A stretch of 64,000 nt of DNA from Corynebacterium sputi DSM 45148 (GCF_000427865.1 NZ_KE386599.1:62001-126000), one strand, 5' to 3'. Numbered from the stretch's first letter, positions 19,519 to 30,400 are shown. Numbers and translations: made by a program. Notes: generated by a model from the sequence alone, not told the origin.

Positions 19519-21231
19519 TCAACATGAAGCGCGGGCTTTCCTCCATCGAGCCTTGTTTCGGAACTGCCTCCTTCGGTAAATTGCGATCTTTTCTCGTAGC
19601 GACTTCGGATCCGCGAAGCTTCGCCCCAACACATCGATCTCATCAGGATCGACCTTCACAAGAAGCTTCCCGACGGACACCAACGCATCGACCGGATCGC
19701 GCTCATTCAGGTAGATCTGCATCATCTCCACAATCGGATCTGGTGGTTCGACAGTCGGTGGATCAGGGTCACGAACAGGTTCAAGTGATTTCACCTGAGC
19801 GTTGAACCGGCGAAGCTTTACCAATTCGCGCTCTTCACGGTCCTGAGCACGGGCCCGCGCGGATGCTGCCGCTGCGATGGCTGCATCATCGGAGATGGAC
19901 TCAACCATGTCCTTTGCGGTTTCACCGGGGGACATGATGCGCATCTGCTGCAGCATGCGCACTACCGGCTGGACTGCACGGGCGTGGGCTACAACGTCGC
20001 GAAACTTCGCTCGCGCTTCATCTCGGCGCTGGTTGTGTTCTTCGCGCAGTGCACCGGACTTCCGGACACTGGCTGCGAAAGGCACCGCACCAGGGTGGGA
20101 TAACGGCCCGGCAGGCTCGGAAGCCACTTGCGCACCAGAGCTCACAGAGGTCCAGTACTCAGTGCCAGCCAGGGAACGGGTGACATCCCAGAGGCCCTTG
20201 GTCTTTTCGTTGTGATGACCTCGGCACAGTGCGTGCAGGTTATCGGTCTGGGTTGGTCCGCCTTCTGCGTGATTGGTGATGTGGTCCATGTCCGCGCCCA
20301 TGGCATTTTTGGTACATCCGGGGAACATGCAGACGCCGTCACGGCCGATCACGAATGTGCGCTGGCCAGCAGTAGCAGCGTAGCCGCCGGAAGCGGACGG
20401 GTGCGCAACATCCACGGACGTCACCATTGACATGTATTCTTCAGTCAGAGCTTCAGAGAGCGTCCCGACCCCAGGCATCCAGACCGGACCGCCGTCAATA
20501 CTGCGGTACAGGTGTAGGCTAACGCTGGCCTCTGCGGTCCCGCGGATCAGGTGCATGAATGCCTCAGCGCTGGTGCATTCCTTGGTCGCAGCGATGGTGC
20601 TGATAACGCGGTGGGTTTCTTCGGCATGAGCGGGGGCGAGGTTCAGTCCAATACGGTGTGTCTTTTCTGGGTATTCGGCTTTGGTGTGGCGGAAGGATTC
20701 CTCCACTTCTTCGGGAATCGGTGCACCGGCAAGGTCTACTGGCCGGGCAGCGTGGTGCACGGTGTCGATGGCGTGCTGAACCTTCGGGAATAGCTCTTTC
20801 CAACTGCCCATGCTGAGCCTGTTGACCGTGGGGAGAATCGATGCCAGGAGCAGAGGCTCCAAGGCAGGGAAATGTTCCTCTGCCACGGAAAAAGTTGCGC
20901 AGGAGAGCTTCTTCAAAAGTGCCAGCGGGGCAAACCCTCGAGCGGTTAGAACTTCAGTGAACTTGGGCATGCGGTCGAGCATCAGGCCAATCTTTCGGTA
21001 GTCCCGCGCAGCAGCATCGGTCTGGCCGAGGTCCGCACTCAGGCACGTGATGTGATGGCGCGCGTCTTCCTCAGGCGCACACAGTGATGCGGTAGCCAGA
21101 GCAAGCTCACTCCGGTTGCGCGCCAAGACGAGGCCGGCACGATCGGAGTCGTTCTCGTGTCCCCACTTCGGTGCGGACTCGGCAAGAGCTGCTTCGAAGG
21201 GGCAATCGGTGGTGTCGATGGTGATGGTCAT
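19519..21231 (-). CDS. DUF222/13E12-type HNH endonuclease-like protein
   Basis: This 570-aa protein has the architecture of the actinobacterial DUF222 (13E12 repeat) family: a long helical N-terminal region (about 30-275) and an HNH domain at about 290-345 with CMFPGC, ADMDHI, GGPTQTDNLHALC and HHNEKT, which contains the zinc cysteines and metal-binding histidines. A charged C-terminal tail follows. Such genes are multicopy and variable between strains, and their function is not settled. I choose ATG 21231 because GAGGGG lies 7 nt before it. A decayed relative lies at 42540-43570. Confidence 0.88.
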   Translation of the reverse strand: MTITIDTTDCPFEAALAESAPKWGHENDSDRAGLVLARNRSELALATASLCAPEEDARHHITCLSADLGQTDAAARDYRKIGLMLDRMPKFTEVLTARGFAPLALLKKLSCATFSVAEEHFPALEPLLLASILPTVNRLSMGSWKELFPKVQHAIDTVHHAARPVDLAGAPIPEEVEESFRHTKAEYPEKTHRIGLNLAPAHAEETHRVISTIAATKECTSAEAFMHLIRGTAEASVSLHLYRSIDGGPVWMPGVGTLSEALTEEYMSMVTSVDVAHPSASGGYAATAGQRTFVIGRDGVCMFPGCTKNAMGADMDHITNHAEGGPTQTDNLHALCRGHHNEKTKGLWDVTRSLAGTEYWTSVSSGAQVASEPAGPLSHPGAVPFAASVRKSGALREEHNQRRDEARAKFRDVVAHARAVQPVVRMLQQMRIMSPGETAKDMVESISDDAAIAAAASARARAQDREERELVKLRRFNAQVKSLEPVRDPDPPTVEPPDPIVEMMQIYLNERDPVDALVSVGKLLVKVDPDEIDVLGRSFADPKSLREKIAIYRRRQFRNKARWRKARASC

Positions 21232-21390
21232 GATTTCGCCCCTCCCTTGAGGTCGAACGGTTTCGCTTACCTGTTCGATCATGCCGGAAGGGATTTATCA
21301 TTTCAAGAGGCCAAAGGCTTGTTTCGATAGAGTTATCGAAAATTCACCTGTTGGTATGCATGGAAGAACTATGTCTTGCGCACGACGACA

Positions 21391-21420
21391 AAAGCCGACC
21401 ACTAGGTGGTCGGCTTTGGG
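21391..21420 (-). terminator. Rho-independent terminator after the lipoprotein gene
   Basis: AAAGCCGACCAC (21391-21402) and GTGGTCGGCTTT (21406-21417) form a perfect 12-bp stem with a 3-nt loop. Read on the minus strand the hairpin is followed by TTTTGTCGT, so it terminates the gene at 21437-22357. Confidence 0.85.
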
Positions 21421-21436
21421 GGCAATGGGCTGAGAG

Positions 21437-22357
21437 CTAGTCGGTAGCACCGAATTCGACGGTACGGAGCACTCGCTGAGTGATACGGGGGCTGCGGGCC
21501 TCCGGGTCGGTATCGCCGTAGACGATCGTGTTGATGAAGTTGATTGAGCCGTCCACCGGAATTGGCTGGGAAAGGTCGACGGTGACAGATCCCTCGCTGG
21601 TGGTAGTTCCGGAGTCGATGACGGACAAGGTCACTCCGGTTTCTTCATCGTCGAGCTCCGCGGTTGCCTCAGTTGGGGACTGGTCGACGGTTGCATCCAG
21701 TTCGACAATGTCGCCGTCACGATTGACCAGGGTGTATGTGATGGTCTGGGCGACGCCACCGTCGTCGACGGTGTTGTCGACAGTCCACCGAGCGCCTTCG
21801 CCGACAGCCTCGGTGGGGAAAATGACCGGGGTTGTGAGCCACTGGATCATGGAGGTTTCCACGCCAACTCGAGCAGTGTTGGAGGCAGTCTCCGGGGCGC
21901 CGAGGGCAACGTCCTCGACTGCTCCATCATCACCGGCGCTCCAGGCTGCTCGGAATCCCTTAGCTGTGGCGATGTCGCCTTCCAGGGATGAGTTGGATCC
22001 GGACGGGGTATCCAGTTCCGCAGTAACTGCACGATTGTCGCCGCCACCGGTGACGTTCGCCTGCAGGGGCAAAGTCATTGTTGTGTCGGCGAGGGCTGAA
22101 TCGGACTCGACGGTGCCGTCGGGAAGCGTAAGTACTTGAGAGAAGCCGCGAGTGACGTTGATGTCGACGGACTGATCGGCTCCCTCGTCGTCCCATCGCA
22201 GGACTGACTTTTCCCCGGAACCTTCGGTAATGAGCTCCACGGTGGGCACGGGCAGGTCCGCCTCGACCATCTCAACCTCTTCGGATGAACAGGCGCTCAA
22301 GGTGAGGATCGTGGCGACGGACAGTGCGGATAGGGCGGTCAACCGGCGGTGCTTCAC
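21437..22357 (-). CDS. Secreted lipoprotein of unknown function
   Basis: This 306-aa protein has a clear lipoprotein signal peptide (KHRR, hydrophobic core, lipobox LSAC with Cys at about 23) and then a long mature part rich in Thr, Asp and Val, which looks beta-structured. Conserved-looking segments include VGVETSMIQWLTTPVIFPTE and GARWTVDNTVDDGG. It is probably an anchored extracytoplasmic protein; no function can be assigned from sequence. It is divergent from lspA, the lipoprotein signal peptidase that would process it. Confidence 0.85.
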   Translation of the reverse strand: MKHRRLTALSALSVATILTLSACSSEEVEMVEADLPVPTVELITEGSGEKSVLRWDDEGADQSVDINVTRGFSQVLTLPDGTVESDSALADTTMTLPLQANVTGGGDNRAVTAELDTPSGSNSSLEGDIATAKGFRAAWSAGDDGAVEDVALGAPETASNTARVGVETSMIQWLTTPVIFPTEAVGEGARWTVDNTVDDGGVAQTITYTLVNRDGDIVELDATVDQSPTEATAELDDEETGVTLSVIDSGTTTSEGSVTVDLSQPIPVDGSINFINTIVYGDTDPEARSPRITQRVLRTVEFGATD

Positions 22358-22428
22358 GCCTATGAGGCTACAAGGGACAGGTAGTGCCGGTGTTCAGGTG
22401 GGTGACTTTGTGGCGATTCACCGGCGCT

Positions 22429-23028
22429 ATGCGCGATGATGGTCAGGTGACCCGACCTGATGAACCAGAAACAACAACTGCACCCACGGACGCCGCTGCG
22501 TCCGGGGTTCGCCGCTCGACCCGATATGTCGGGGCGTTTGCCCTGGTCATGATTGTCGTTGCGGCCTTGGACCAGGTCACCAAAATTGTCTCCGTGAATC
22601 TGTTGGAAGGCCAGCCGCCGGTCAATGTGATCGGGGAGTGGCTCCAGCTCCGGTTGCTGCGTAACCCAGGCGCGGCCTTCTCTATGGGTGAGGGCTCGAC
22701 GTGGTTGTTCACGACGCTCCAGCTGACCTTCGTGGTGCTGTCCACCGGCGCCGCGGTGACCGGACGACTGACCTCGCGGTGGCTCACCGTGGCCGTTGGG
22801 CTCATTGCTGGCGGCGCGCTTGGCAATCTGCTGGACCGGTTCTTTCGGGAGCCGGGGTTCTGGTTCGGCCACGTGGTTGACATGTTTTCGGTACGCGGGT
22901 TCGCCGTGTTTAATGTCGCAGACGCAGCCATCACAATCGGCGTAATCGTCATGGCAGGGTGGATAATTTTCTCCCCGGACGCTCGCGATGAGAAGCCTGA
23001 CACCACTAAGGAGGCCACCGATGCGTGA
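22429..23028 (+). CDS. lspA: Lipoprotein signal peptidase II
   Basis: This roughly 199-aa membrane aspartyl peptidase cleaves the signal peptides of prolipoproteins. Four hydrophobic segments are visible, with the family motifs [23 protein letters not shown] and [11 protein letters not shown], the last two carrying the catalytic aspartates. The start is uncertain: ATG 22429 or GTG 22447, neither with a good ribosome binding site. The N-terminal 30 residues are hydrophilic. The stop overlaps the next gene by 8 nt, whose ribosome binding site lies inside lspA. Confidence 0.93.
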   Translation: MRDDGQVTRPDEPETTTAPTDAAASGVRRSTRYVGAFALVMIVVAALDQVTKIVSVNLLEGQPPVNVIGEWLQLRLLRNPGAAFSMGEGSTWLFTTLQLTFVVLSTGAAVTGRLTSRWLTVAVGLIAGGALGNLLDRFFREPGFWFGHVVDMFSVRGFAVFNVADAAITIGVIVMAGWIIFSPDARDEKPDTTKEATDA

Positions 23029-23944
23029 CTCACGACAGATGCCGGTGCCCTCGGGGCTGGCGGGCATGCGGATCGACGCTGGACTGGCGAAACTCCTCGG
23101 GTTATCTCGAACCGTCGCTGCGCAGTTGGCGGAGGATGGGGATGTGACGGTTGATGGAGTGTCCGTCGGTAAGTCAGACCGGTTGGTCGAGGACGCCTGG
23201 TTGTCGGTGCTGTTGCCGGAGGTGAAGTCCATCATGCCGGTGGCTGAGCCAGTTGAGGGCATGGACATTCTGTACTACGACTCTGACCTGATTGCGGTGC
23301 ACAAGCCGGTGGGCGTCGCCGCACACCCGACTGTGGGCTGGGATGGTCCGACCGTCGTCGGTGGGCTGGAAGCCGCAGGATTCCGGATTGCTACCTCGGG
23401 TCCGCCGGAGCGCCAGGGAATCGTCCAAAGGTTGGATGTGGGAACGTCTGGAGTGATGGTGGTGGCGGCGTCGGAAAGCGGGTATTCGCACCTCAAGCGC
23501 GCCTTCCGAAACCGTGAGGTTTCCAAGCGCTACAACGCTCTGGTCCAGGGCCACCCTGACCCGTCCTCCGGAACCATTGATGCACCGATCGGGCGCCACC
23601 CGTCCTCTGGGTGGCGATTCTGCGTGCGTGACGACGGCAAGGCCTCGGTCACCCACTACGAGACCATGGAAGCATTTGCACCCGCCTCGCTTGTCGACGT
23701 CCGGCTCGAGACAGGGCGGACCCACCAAATCCGCGTGCACTTTTCCGCAATGAATCATCCCTGCTGCGGTGACCCGATGTATGGCTCCGACCCGAAGTTG
23801 TCGGAGCGACTCGGCCTGAATCGCCAGTGGCTGCACGCGGTGCAGGTCGGCTTCCACCACCCGGCGGATGGCCGCTGGATGGAAATCAACTGCCCGTACC
23901 CGGATGACCTGCAGCATGCGTTGGACGTGTTGAGGAACGACTAG
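23021..23944 (+). CDS. rluD: RluD-type 23S rRNA pseudouridine synthase
   Basis: This 307-aa protein has an N-terminal S4 RNA-binding domain (about residues 10-75) and a catalytic domain with [19 protein letters not shown], where the Asp of RLD is the catalytic residue, and [10 protein letters not shown] near the end. It probably modifies 23S rRNA helix 69. AAGGAGG (23008-23014) lies 6 nt before ATG 23021, a near-perfect ribosome binding site within the end of lspA. The lspA-rluD order is standard in actinobacteria. Confidence 0.93.
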   Translation: MRDSRQMPVPSGLAGMRIDAGLAKLLGLSRTVAAQLAEDGDVTVDGVSVGKSDRLVEDAWLSVLLPEVKSIMPVAEPVEGMDILYYDSDLIAVHKPVGVAAHPTVGWDGPTVVGGLEAAGFRIATSGPPERQGIVQRLDVGTSGVMVVAASESGYSHLKRAFRNREVSKRYNALVQGHPDPSSGTIDAPIGRHPSSGWRFCVRDDGKASVTHYETMEAFAPASLVDVRLETGRTHQIRVHFSAMNHPCCGDPMYGSDPKLSERLGLNRQWLHAVQVGFHHPADGRWMEINCPYPDDLQHALDVLRND

Positions 23945-24534
23945 TGGGCGCGCACAGTCAGATTCCGGAGCAGCCGGAGGAAGGCACTATCCATCCTCTG
24001 ATGGCTCTCGTGGCGGTCGTCTGCACCATCGGCTTGGTGGTGATGTTTTTCTTCGCCGCGGGTTCGGACCGGGTACACGGTCGGATGAACATCCAAGGTG
24101 ACTCCTTGGGTCCTGACGGGGAGGAGTCGGTGTCTGAGTACGTCGCACGCGCTGACACCTCATTGTCAGAGGCAGAGGGCGACGAGAACCGGTGGGCGCT
24201 AGTGTCGTTCGACCCGCCGGTGTCGCCTCAGGATGTTGGCGGCGTCGTGCCTGCAGACGTCCGAGTCGCTCGAGTATTGGCTGTGGAATCAGTCCCGGTG
24301 ACTCTCCCAGAACCCATTGAAGGGATGTCCCGCACTGAGGTCATCGAGAGGGAGTTTGCCTTCCGGACGATGCTGGCAGGGGAGGATCCGGCATTGGGGA
24401 TTCGAATCGTCGGGCTACTGGTGTGGGCAGACGCAGAGCAGCTTCACGACATACGCCCAAGAGCCACCGCGGTGGAGGTGCTCCCGACGGACGCGGTGGT
24501 CAGCCGCCTTGGCGTCCGCGGGATCAACCAGTAG
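23944..24534 (+). CDS. Membrane-anchored protein of unknown function
   Basis: This 196-aa protein has a hydrophilic N-terminus, a single membrane segment at about residues 18-40 (LMALVAVVCTIGLVVMFFF), and an extracytoplasmic domain of 150 residues. The family is not recognised. The GTG start shares one base with the rluD stop (TAGTG), so it is the third gene of the lspA operon. It faces convergent transcription from the oxidase gene, whose stop is one base away. Confidence 0.8.
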   Translation: MGAHSQIPEQPEEGTIHPLMALVAVVCTIGLVVMFFFAAGSDRVHGRMNIQGDSLGPDGEESVSEYVARADTSLSEAEGDENRWALVSFDPPVSPQDVGGVVPADVRVARVLAVESVPVTLPEPIEGMSRTEVIEREFAFRTMLAGEDPALGIRIVGLLVWADAEQLHDIRPRATAVEVLPTDAVVSRLGVRGINQ

Positions 24535-25881
24535 TTACCCGTCGAAGAGATTCGACAAGTACGGGTTGAGGAACAGCCCTTCGGGGTCGACCTGGCGGCG
24601 TAGGTTACTGACCTCATCGAACAGAGGGTATGCCTCGCGAAGGGCTGAGTTCTGTAGCGAATGCAGCTTGCCCCAGTGCGGCCTGCCACCGGCGGCACGC
24701 AGAATCGGCTCGATAAGGCCGAAGTAGCCCCGCCAGTTCTCCCGGTGGTACCGGTGTACAGCGATGTAACAAGTCTCGCGTCCGTAGGCGGTAGACAACG
24801 CGACGTCGTCTGCTGCGGCGGTCCGAACTTCCAGGGGAAAGGACACGCAACTATTGGTTCGGTCGATGGCAGCGCGAATCTCGGAGAGGACTTCGGGAGC
24901 GTCGTCAAGCGGAATCCCGTACTCCATCTCGGAGAAACGGACGCGTCGCGGCGACACGAATACCTTGTGTGATTCGTCGATATATTTCTGCTCGGGCACG
25001 GAGCCGACCGCGATGGTGTTCAGACGGGACGTCAGGTTCGGACGCAGGCGCGAGGCTTCACACATCGCCCAGAGGGCGGCATTGCCGACGACCTCCTCAG
25101 AGAAGAACTTCTGTGCAGTCAGAAATTTCGACGGGGTCCGGTGGCTGCCGCCGTCGCGCCGGGTCCACTCGTCATATTCGGAGGCGGGGACGCGGGTATT
25201 TTCCTTCACCAAGGCGGTGTCAGTGCCAGGGAAAACGAAGAATTCCAGGTGGTCGGCGGATCGGGCGCGTTCGGGGAAGGTCTGGCGAAGTTCCTCGAAG
25301 TTCTCAGCGTGCTCGTCGGCGGCAAGGTGGAATTCCGGGACCGTGTCGAAGGTCAGCTCGGTGAGAACTCCGAAAAGGCCCAGGCCAATTCGGCCGAGGC
25401 GGAAGATCTCGGCGTCGATTCCATCGGCGTCTGGGGAACATAGCCGCTCGCGCCCGTCTGGGGTGACCAATCGAAAGCTCCGGAGCATCCCGCCAAAACC
25501 CGTGTATCCGAGCCCTGTCCCGTGGGTGCCCGTGGACACGGCGCCGGCGACCGATTGAGGATCGACGTCGCCTTGGTTTGAGAGGGCGAGGCCGATGGGG
25601 CCGAGAAGACCGGGGACGTCGCGAAGACGGGTACCAGCGCGGAATGTGACCGTACCGTTCTCCATGTCCAGCCCTGAGATCCCCGACAGATGGTCGAGCT
25701 GGATACGGATATCACTGGTGGTAGCCACCGGCGTGAAGGAATGCCCAGCTCCGAGAGGGCGCACCGTGGACTCCGCAAAGGCAGCAGCCTTGACGATGCT
25801 TGCTAGCTCACGGACTGTCTGCGGCTTATGGACCGACGTCGGGGTACACCGTGTCGTGCCAGCCCAGTTCGACCAACTCAT
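24535..25881 (-). CDS. FAD-linked sugar-1,4-lactone oxidase (ALO family)
   Basis: This 448-aa flavoenzyme belongs to the D-arabinono-1,4-lactone / L-gulono-1,4-lactone oxidase family. The N-terminal FAD-binding domain has RPLGAGHSFTPV (residues 41-52), whose His47 can carry covalent FAD, and SNQGDVDPQSVAGAVSTGTH. The C-terminal ALO domain ends with the family motif PHWGKLH. The substrate is not determined by sequence. The start overlaps the stop of the upstream PLP enzyme by 4 nt (ATGA), so the two are one operon. Confidence 0.9.
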   Translation of the reverse strand: MSWSNWAGTTRCTPTSVHKPQTVRELASIVKAAAFAESTVRPLGAGHSFTPVATTSDIRIQLDHLSGISGLDMENGTVTFRAGTRLRDVPGLLGPIGLALSNQGDVDPQSVAGAVSTGTHGTGLGYTGFGGMLRSFRLVTPDGRERLCSPDADGIDAEIFRLGRIGLGLFGVLTELTFDTVPEFHLAADEHAENFEELRQTFPERARSADHLEFFVFPGTDTALVKENTRVPASEYDEWTRRDGGSHRTPSKFLTAQKFFSEEVVGNAALWAMCEASRLRPNLTSRLNTIAVGSVPEQKYIDESHKVFVSPRRVRFSEMEYGIPLDDAPEVLSEIRAAIDRTNSCVSFPLEVRTAAADDVALSTAYGRETCYIAVHRYHRENWRGYFGLIEPILRAAGGRPHWGKLHSLQNSALREAYPLFDEVSNLRRQVDPEGLFLNPYLSNLFDG

Positions 25882-27065
25882 GTGTAGATCCTTCCTTCAC
25901 CGCGGTAGGTGGTCCACCGTTTGGTGACCGCGCAATCCGTGACGACGAGTGCTTCAATTGCGTGTTCTGCCGATTCGCCGGCTTTGGCGTGTCTGAACCA
26001 GACCGGGTCCCCCAGGGCGAGGTCAGCACCGGTCAATGGCGTCTGCACCTCGCCTGCCCCTTCGGTGGAGACGTACTCCAGACCTTCTGGCCAGACTGGC
26101 GTGGGCAGCCTGTCCTCGCCCGCAGGTCCGGAGGCGATCCGACCTCCGCCGGCGACAGTGACGGTGCCTGGTCGGGGTCTGCGGACCACCGGCAGCACGA
26201 ACCACTGCGCGGGAGTAGGGGAGAAGGCCGCGTAGGTATCGAAGAGGGTGGGGCCGACGATGCCGGAGCCAGCGGCGACTTCGGTCACGGCAGTCTCGGC
26301 TGAGGTTGATTCCAGCGACCCGGTGCCGCCGCCATTGACGAATTCCAGGGGCCCGGCAACGGCAGTGACAGCGTCGACAACTGCCCGACGTTGCTTGGCC
26401 AGCGCCGGCCGCGCGGCCTTCTGCATGGCGCGGATAATCCGCTGTCGGATTCCGCCTGCTGCGTCACCGACCCCGGCGATGTGCCCCTCGTACATCATTA
26501 CGCCGACCAGGTTCAGGCCGTCAGCGCGCACGATGGCCTCAGCGACGCGCGCCGCCTCGGCGGGGTTATGGGTAGGTGACCGCAGCATCCCGACGTGTAC
26601 ACCACCGCCTGGCCGCCACGACGCATCCACATCCAGGCAGATTCTGATCGGATAGTTCGCCTCGTGGATATTGTCCTGGAGCCACTGGATATGGTCGACG
26701 GAGTCCACCATCAGGGTGATGGAGGAGGAGAGGCTGGGGTCGTCGTAAAGCGATAAAAGAGCTTGCTTATCGACGCTTGGGTACGCCACCACGACATCGT
26801 CAGAGATCCCCGCCCGGACGAGATCGATCGCCTCCTGCAGCGAGTACGCGAGAACCCCGTGAAAGCCCGGTTTTTCCAGCACATGGGCGATCAACGAGGG
26901 GATCCGAAGGGACTTGGACGCGACCCTGATCGGGGTTCCGCGGGCGCGTCGGCGCAAGTCATCGCAGTTGGAATCGATGGCAGCGAGATCGAGGACGAGG
27001 GCGGGAAGCCTCTCGTCGCACACGGCGGAGCGGACGTGGTTGGGCACCGCCGGTGAGCTGTTCAT
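25878..27065 (-). CDS. PLP-dependent D-amino-acid deaminase/aldolase, alanine-racemase-fold
   Basis: This 395-aa protein has an N-terminal alanine-racemase-like barrel with the PLP lysine in RVASKSLRIP (K51), and a C-terminal beta domain like those of D-threonine aldolases and D-serine dehydratases, with FRHAKAGE containing a histidine typical of the metal site. The substrate is unknown. It is cotranscribed with the lactone oxidase, an arrangement I have no mechanistic explanation for. It is not YggS, which is a shorter single-domain member of the same fold. Confidence 0.85.
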   Translation of the reverse strand: MNSSPAVPNHVRSAVCDERLPALVLDLAAIDSNCDDLRRRARGTPIRVASKSLRIPSLIAHVLEKPGFHGVLAYSLQEAIDLVRAGISDDVVVAYPSVDKQALLSLYDDPSLSSSITLMVDSVDHIQWLQDNIHEANYPIRICLDVDASWRPGGGVHVGMLRSPTHNPAEAARVAEAIVRADGLNLVGVMMYEGHIAGVGDAAGGIRQRIIRAMQKAARPALAKQRRAVVDAVTAVAGPLEFVNGGGTGSLESTSAETAVTEVAAGSGIVGPTLFDTYAAFSPTPAQWFVLPVVRRPRPGTVTVAGGGRIASGPAGEDRLPTPVWPEGLEYVSTEGAGEVQTPLTGADLALGDPVWFRHAKAGESAEHAIEALVVTDCAVTKRWTTYRGEGRIYT

Positions 27066-27104
27066 GCAATGAAGGTATCGACCCTAAAAGTTGCAGGTGT
27101 GGAA

Positions 27105-27138
27105 ACGAAGAAACCGGCACGAGAGTTCGTGCCGGTCG
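27105..27138 (-). terminator. Rho-independent terminator after the 54-aa gene
   Basis: ACCGGCACGA and TCGTGCCGGT (within 27112-27137) form a 10-bp perfect stem with a short loop. On the minus strand it is followed by TTTCTTCG. It lies 15 nt past the stop of the small gene at 27154. Confidence 0.75.
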
Positions 27139-27153
27139 ACGTTCGGAGAGGTC

Positions 27154-27318
27154 CTAGACGAGCCAGGAGTACCGGGCTTCGTTCGACGGGAAGTCGAGGA
27201 TTTCACCGTCAGCAGCGATGCCTGCGGCGACCGGGCGACGGTCGATAGCCTCGATCGTCTTGTCGATGGCTTCCTGAGTGAACGGGGTGTAGACGCCTTC
27301 GCGGAGTGGTGCGAACAT
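27154..27318 (-). CDS. Small conserved-looking 54-aa protein
   Basis: This is a short hydrophilic protein starting MFAPLREGVYTPFTQEAID. AAGGA lies 7 nt before ATG 27318, and a terminator follows the stop, so it is a complete independent gene rather than a chance frame. No membrane segment or metal motif is seen. It contains RPVAAGIAADGEI, and ends with tryptophan-leucine-valine. Function is unknown. Confidence 0.68.
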   Translation of the reverse strand: MFAPLREGVYTPFTQEAIDKTIEAIDRRPVAAGIAADGEILDFPSNEARYSWLV

Positions 27319-27482
27319 GCTGGGATCCTTCCGGTCAAAATATGAGGTTGTCCTCAAGTATGGGGAACATGGTTAGCAAAGTAAAGAAACGATAACGTGA
27401 GTTCGCACACGTCTGAAAAGATGAGTATGTGCAGGTAGATATACTTTTTGGGGCGGGCGTGGATTGCTGTCGGTCGCGCGGC

Positions 27483-27488
27483 TACGAT
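27483..27488 (+). promoter_or_regulatory. -10 element TACGAT before dnaE1
   Basis: TACGAT lies 7 nt before ATG 27496 with no ribosome binding site between, so the dnaE1 mRNA is probably leaderless. Confidence 0.5.
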
Positions 27489-27495
27489 CCCCTAC

Positions 27496-30400
27496 ATGGC
27501 CAATTCATCGTTCGTGCACCTCCACAATCACACCGAGTACTCGATGCTCGACGGAATGGCGAAGATTGACCTGCTGGCGGAAGAGGTCTCTCGGCAGGGG
27601 ATGCCAGCGGTGGGAGTGACCGATCACGGCAATATGTTCGGCTCGGATTCCTTCTATCGGACGATGAAATCTAAGGGAATTAAGCCGATTATCGGCATCG
27701 AGTCCTACATCGCACCTGAATCGCGCTTCAACAAGCAGCGAGTGAAGTGGGGTGACCCGCATCAGAAGAGCGATGACGTGTCCGGCTCGGGCGCGTACCT
27801 GCACCAGACGATGATTGCGGAGAACGTGCAGGGCCTGCACAACCTCTTTTATCTGTCTTCGATGGCGTCATATGAGGGTCAGCTAGGCAAGTGGCCTCGC
27901 ATGGACTCCGAACTCATTGCTGAGCGCGCCGACGGCATCATTGCCACTACCGGTTGCCCTTCTGGCGACGTCCAGACTCGCCTGCGTCTGGGGCAGTTCG
28001 AGGAGGCAGTTCAGGCTGCCGGAATGTGGCAGGACATTTACGGCAAGGACAACTACTTCCTCGAGCTGATGGATCATGGCCTCGACATCGAAAACCGGGT
28101 CCGTACTGAACTGCTAGAGGTGGGCAAGCGGCTGAACCTGCCGCCGGTGGTGACCAATGACTGCCACTACGTCACCCGCGATCAGGCCAAGGCACACGAG
28201 GCGATGCTTTGTGTCCAGACTGGCAAGACGTTGCACGACCCTGACCGCTTCAAGTTCGACGGCGACGGCTACTACATCAAGTCCGCCGCCGAGATGCGCG
28301 CCCAGTGGGACCACATCCTCCCGGACGCCTGCGACAACACCCTCCTGATTGCCGAGCGAGTCGGCGACTATGACGAGATCTGGGAAGAGCACTCGCATGA
28401 CCGCATGCCCAAGGCAGATGTGCCAGAGGGCTACACGCCGACCACCTGGCTGCACCACGAGGTGATGGAGGGACTAAAGAAGCGTTTCGACGGCGCCGAC
28501 GTCCCCGAGGAGTACATTCGCCGCGCCGAATACGAGATCGAAATCATTGACGGCAAGGGGTACCCGTCATACTTCCTCATCGTGGCCGACATCATTGCTC
28601 ACGCCCGCGACATCGGCATCAAGGTTGGCCCCGGCCGTGGTTCCGCCGCCGGCGCGCTAGTTGCTTACGCCACGTGGATCACGAACATTGACCCCATCGA
28701 GCACGGTCTGCTGTTCGAGCGATTCCTCAACCCAGAGCGCCCCTCCGCACCGGATATCGATATCGACTTCGATGACCGTCGCCGCGACGAGATGATCCGC
28801 TACGCGGCCGACAAGTGGGGCGAGGACAAGGTCTCCCAGGTGGTCACCTTCGGAACGGTCAAGACCAAGCAGGCCATCAAGGACTCCGCGCGAGTCCAGT
28901 TCGGCCAGCCCGGCTACCAGATGGCCGACCGCATCACGAAGGTCCTGCCGCCGCCGATCATGGCCAAGGATATCCCGCTCGGCGGCATCGTCGATCCCGA
29001 GCACGCTCGTTACGGTGAGGCCACCGAGGTCCGTCAGCTCATCGAATCTGATCCCGACGTCGCAAGAATTTATGAGACGGCGCGTGGACTTGAGGGCGTC
29101 GTGAGGCAGACGGGTGTTCACGCCTGTGCCGTGATCATGGCGTCGGTGCCGCTGACCGACCACATCCCGATGTGGAAGCGGCCCGCCGATGGCGCGATCA
29201 TCACCGGTTGGGATTACCCGGCCTGTGAGGCCATTGGCCTGCTAAAGATGGACTTCCTGGGTCTGCGAAACCTCACTGTTATCGGGGACTGCCAGGAGAA
29301 CATCCTGTCTAACCGCAATGAGACGGTGGATCTGGACAGCCTGCAGACTGATGATCCGAACGTGTACAAGCTGCTTTCTCGTGGCGACACCCTAGGCGTA
29401 TTCCAGCTCGACTCCGGAGGCATGCGCGAGCTGCTCAAGCGTATGCAGCCGACGGGCTTCAACGATATTGTCGCCTCCCTGGCGCTGTACCGACCCGGCC
29501 CGATGGGTGTTAACGCCCACATGGATTACGCCGACCGTAAGAACGGCCGCAAGCCCATTACTCCGATTCACCCGGAGCTTGAGGAGCCGCTCAAGGAGAT
29601 CCTAGAAGAGACCTATGGTCTGATCGTGTACCAGGAGCAGATCATGCGTATCTCTCAGAAGGTCGCGAACTACACCGCCGGTCAAGCAGATGGTTTCCGT
29701 AAGGCCATGGGTAAGAAGAAGCCTGAGGTGCTGGAGAAGGAGTTCGTTACCTTCGAGGCCGGCATGAAGGAGAATGGCTTCTCTGCAGCGGCCATCAAGA
29801 CGCTGTGGGACACGATCCTGCCGTTCGCCTCCTACGCCTTCAATAAGTCTCACGCCGCCGGCTACGGTCTGGTGTCCTACTGGACCGCCTACTTCAAGGC
29901 AAACTTCACCGCGGAGTACATGGCAGCGCTGCTGACCTCCGTCGGCGATAACAAGGACAAAACCGCCATCTACCTCGCGGACTGCAGGCACCTGGGCATC
30001 CATGTTTTGCCTCCCGACGTTAACGAATCAGTCCTCAACTTCCAGTCCGTCGGCTCAGACATCCGCTATGGACTGGGGGCAATCCGCAACGTCGGCCGAG
30101 ATGTTGTCGACTCTGTCGTCAAGACCCGTGAGGAAAAGGGCGCATTCCGTTCCTTCTCCGACTACCTCGACAAGATCGATACCTTGCCCTGCAATAAGCG
30201 GGTGACTGAGTCGCTCATTAAGGGCGGCGCCTTCGACTCGATGAACCACCCGCGTAAGGGTCTGCATCTCATTCACGAGGATGCCGTCGATGCAGCTCTC
30301 CCGACGAAGAAAGCAGCCGACAAGGGGCAGTTCGACCTCTTCGCTGGCTTCGGCGAAGAAGAAGGCGGCGACGATAGCGTTTTCCAGGTGCAGGTCCCGG

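Noticed and set aside
18702-19643. Upstream extension of the asparaginase frame to 625 aa
   Set aside because: The asparaginase domain starts at ATG 18701. The extension is antisense to the lipoprotein and has a composition unlike the enzyme.
25878-27065. This PLP protein as a displaced yggS
   Set aside because: It is much longer and has a C-terminal aldolase/dehydratase-type domain, which YggS lacks.
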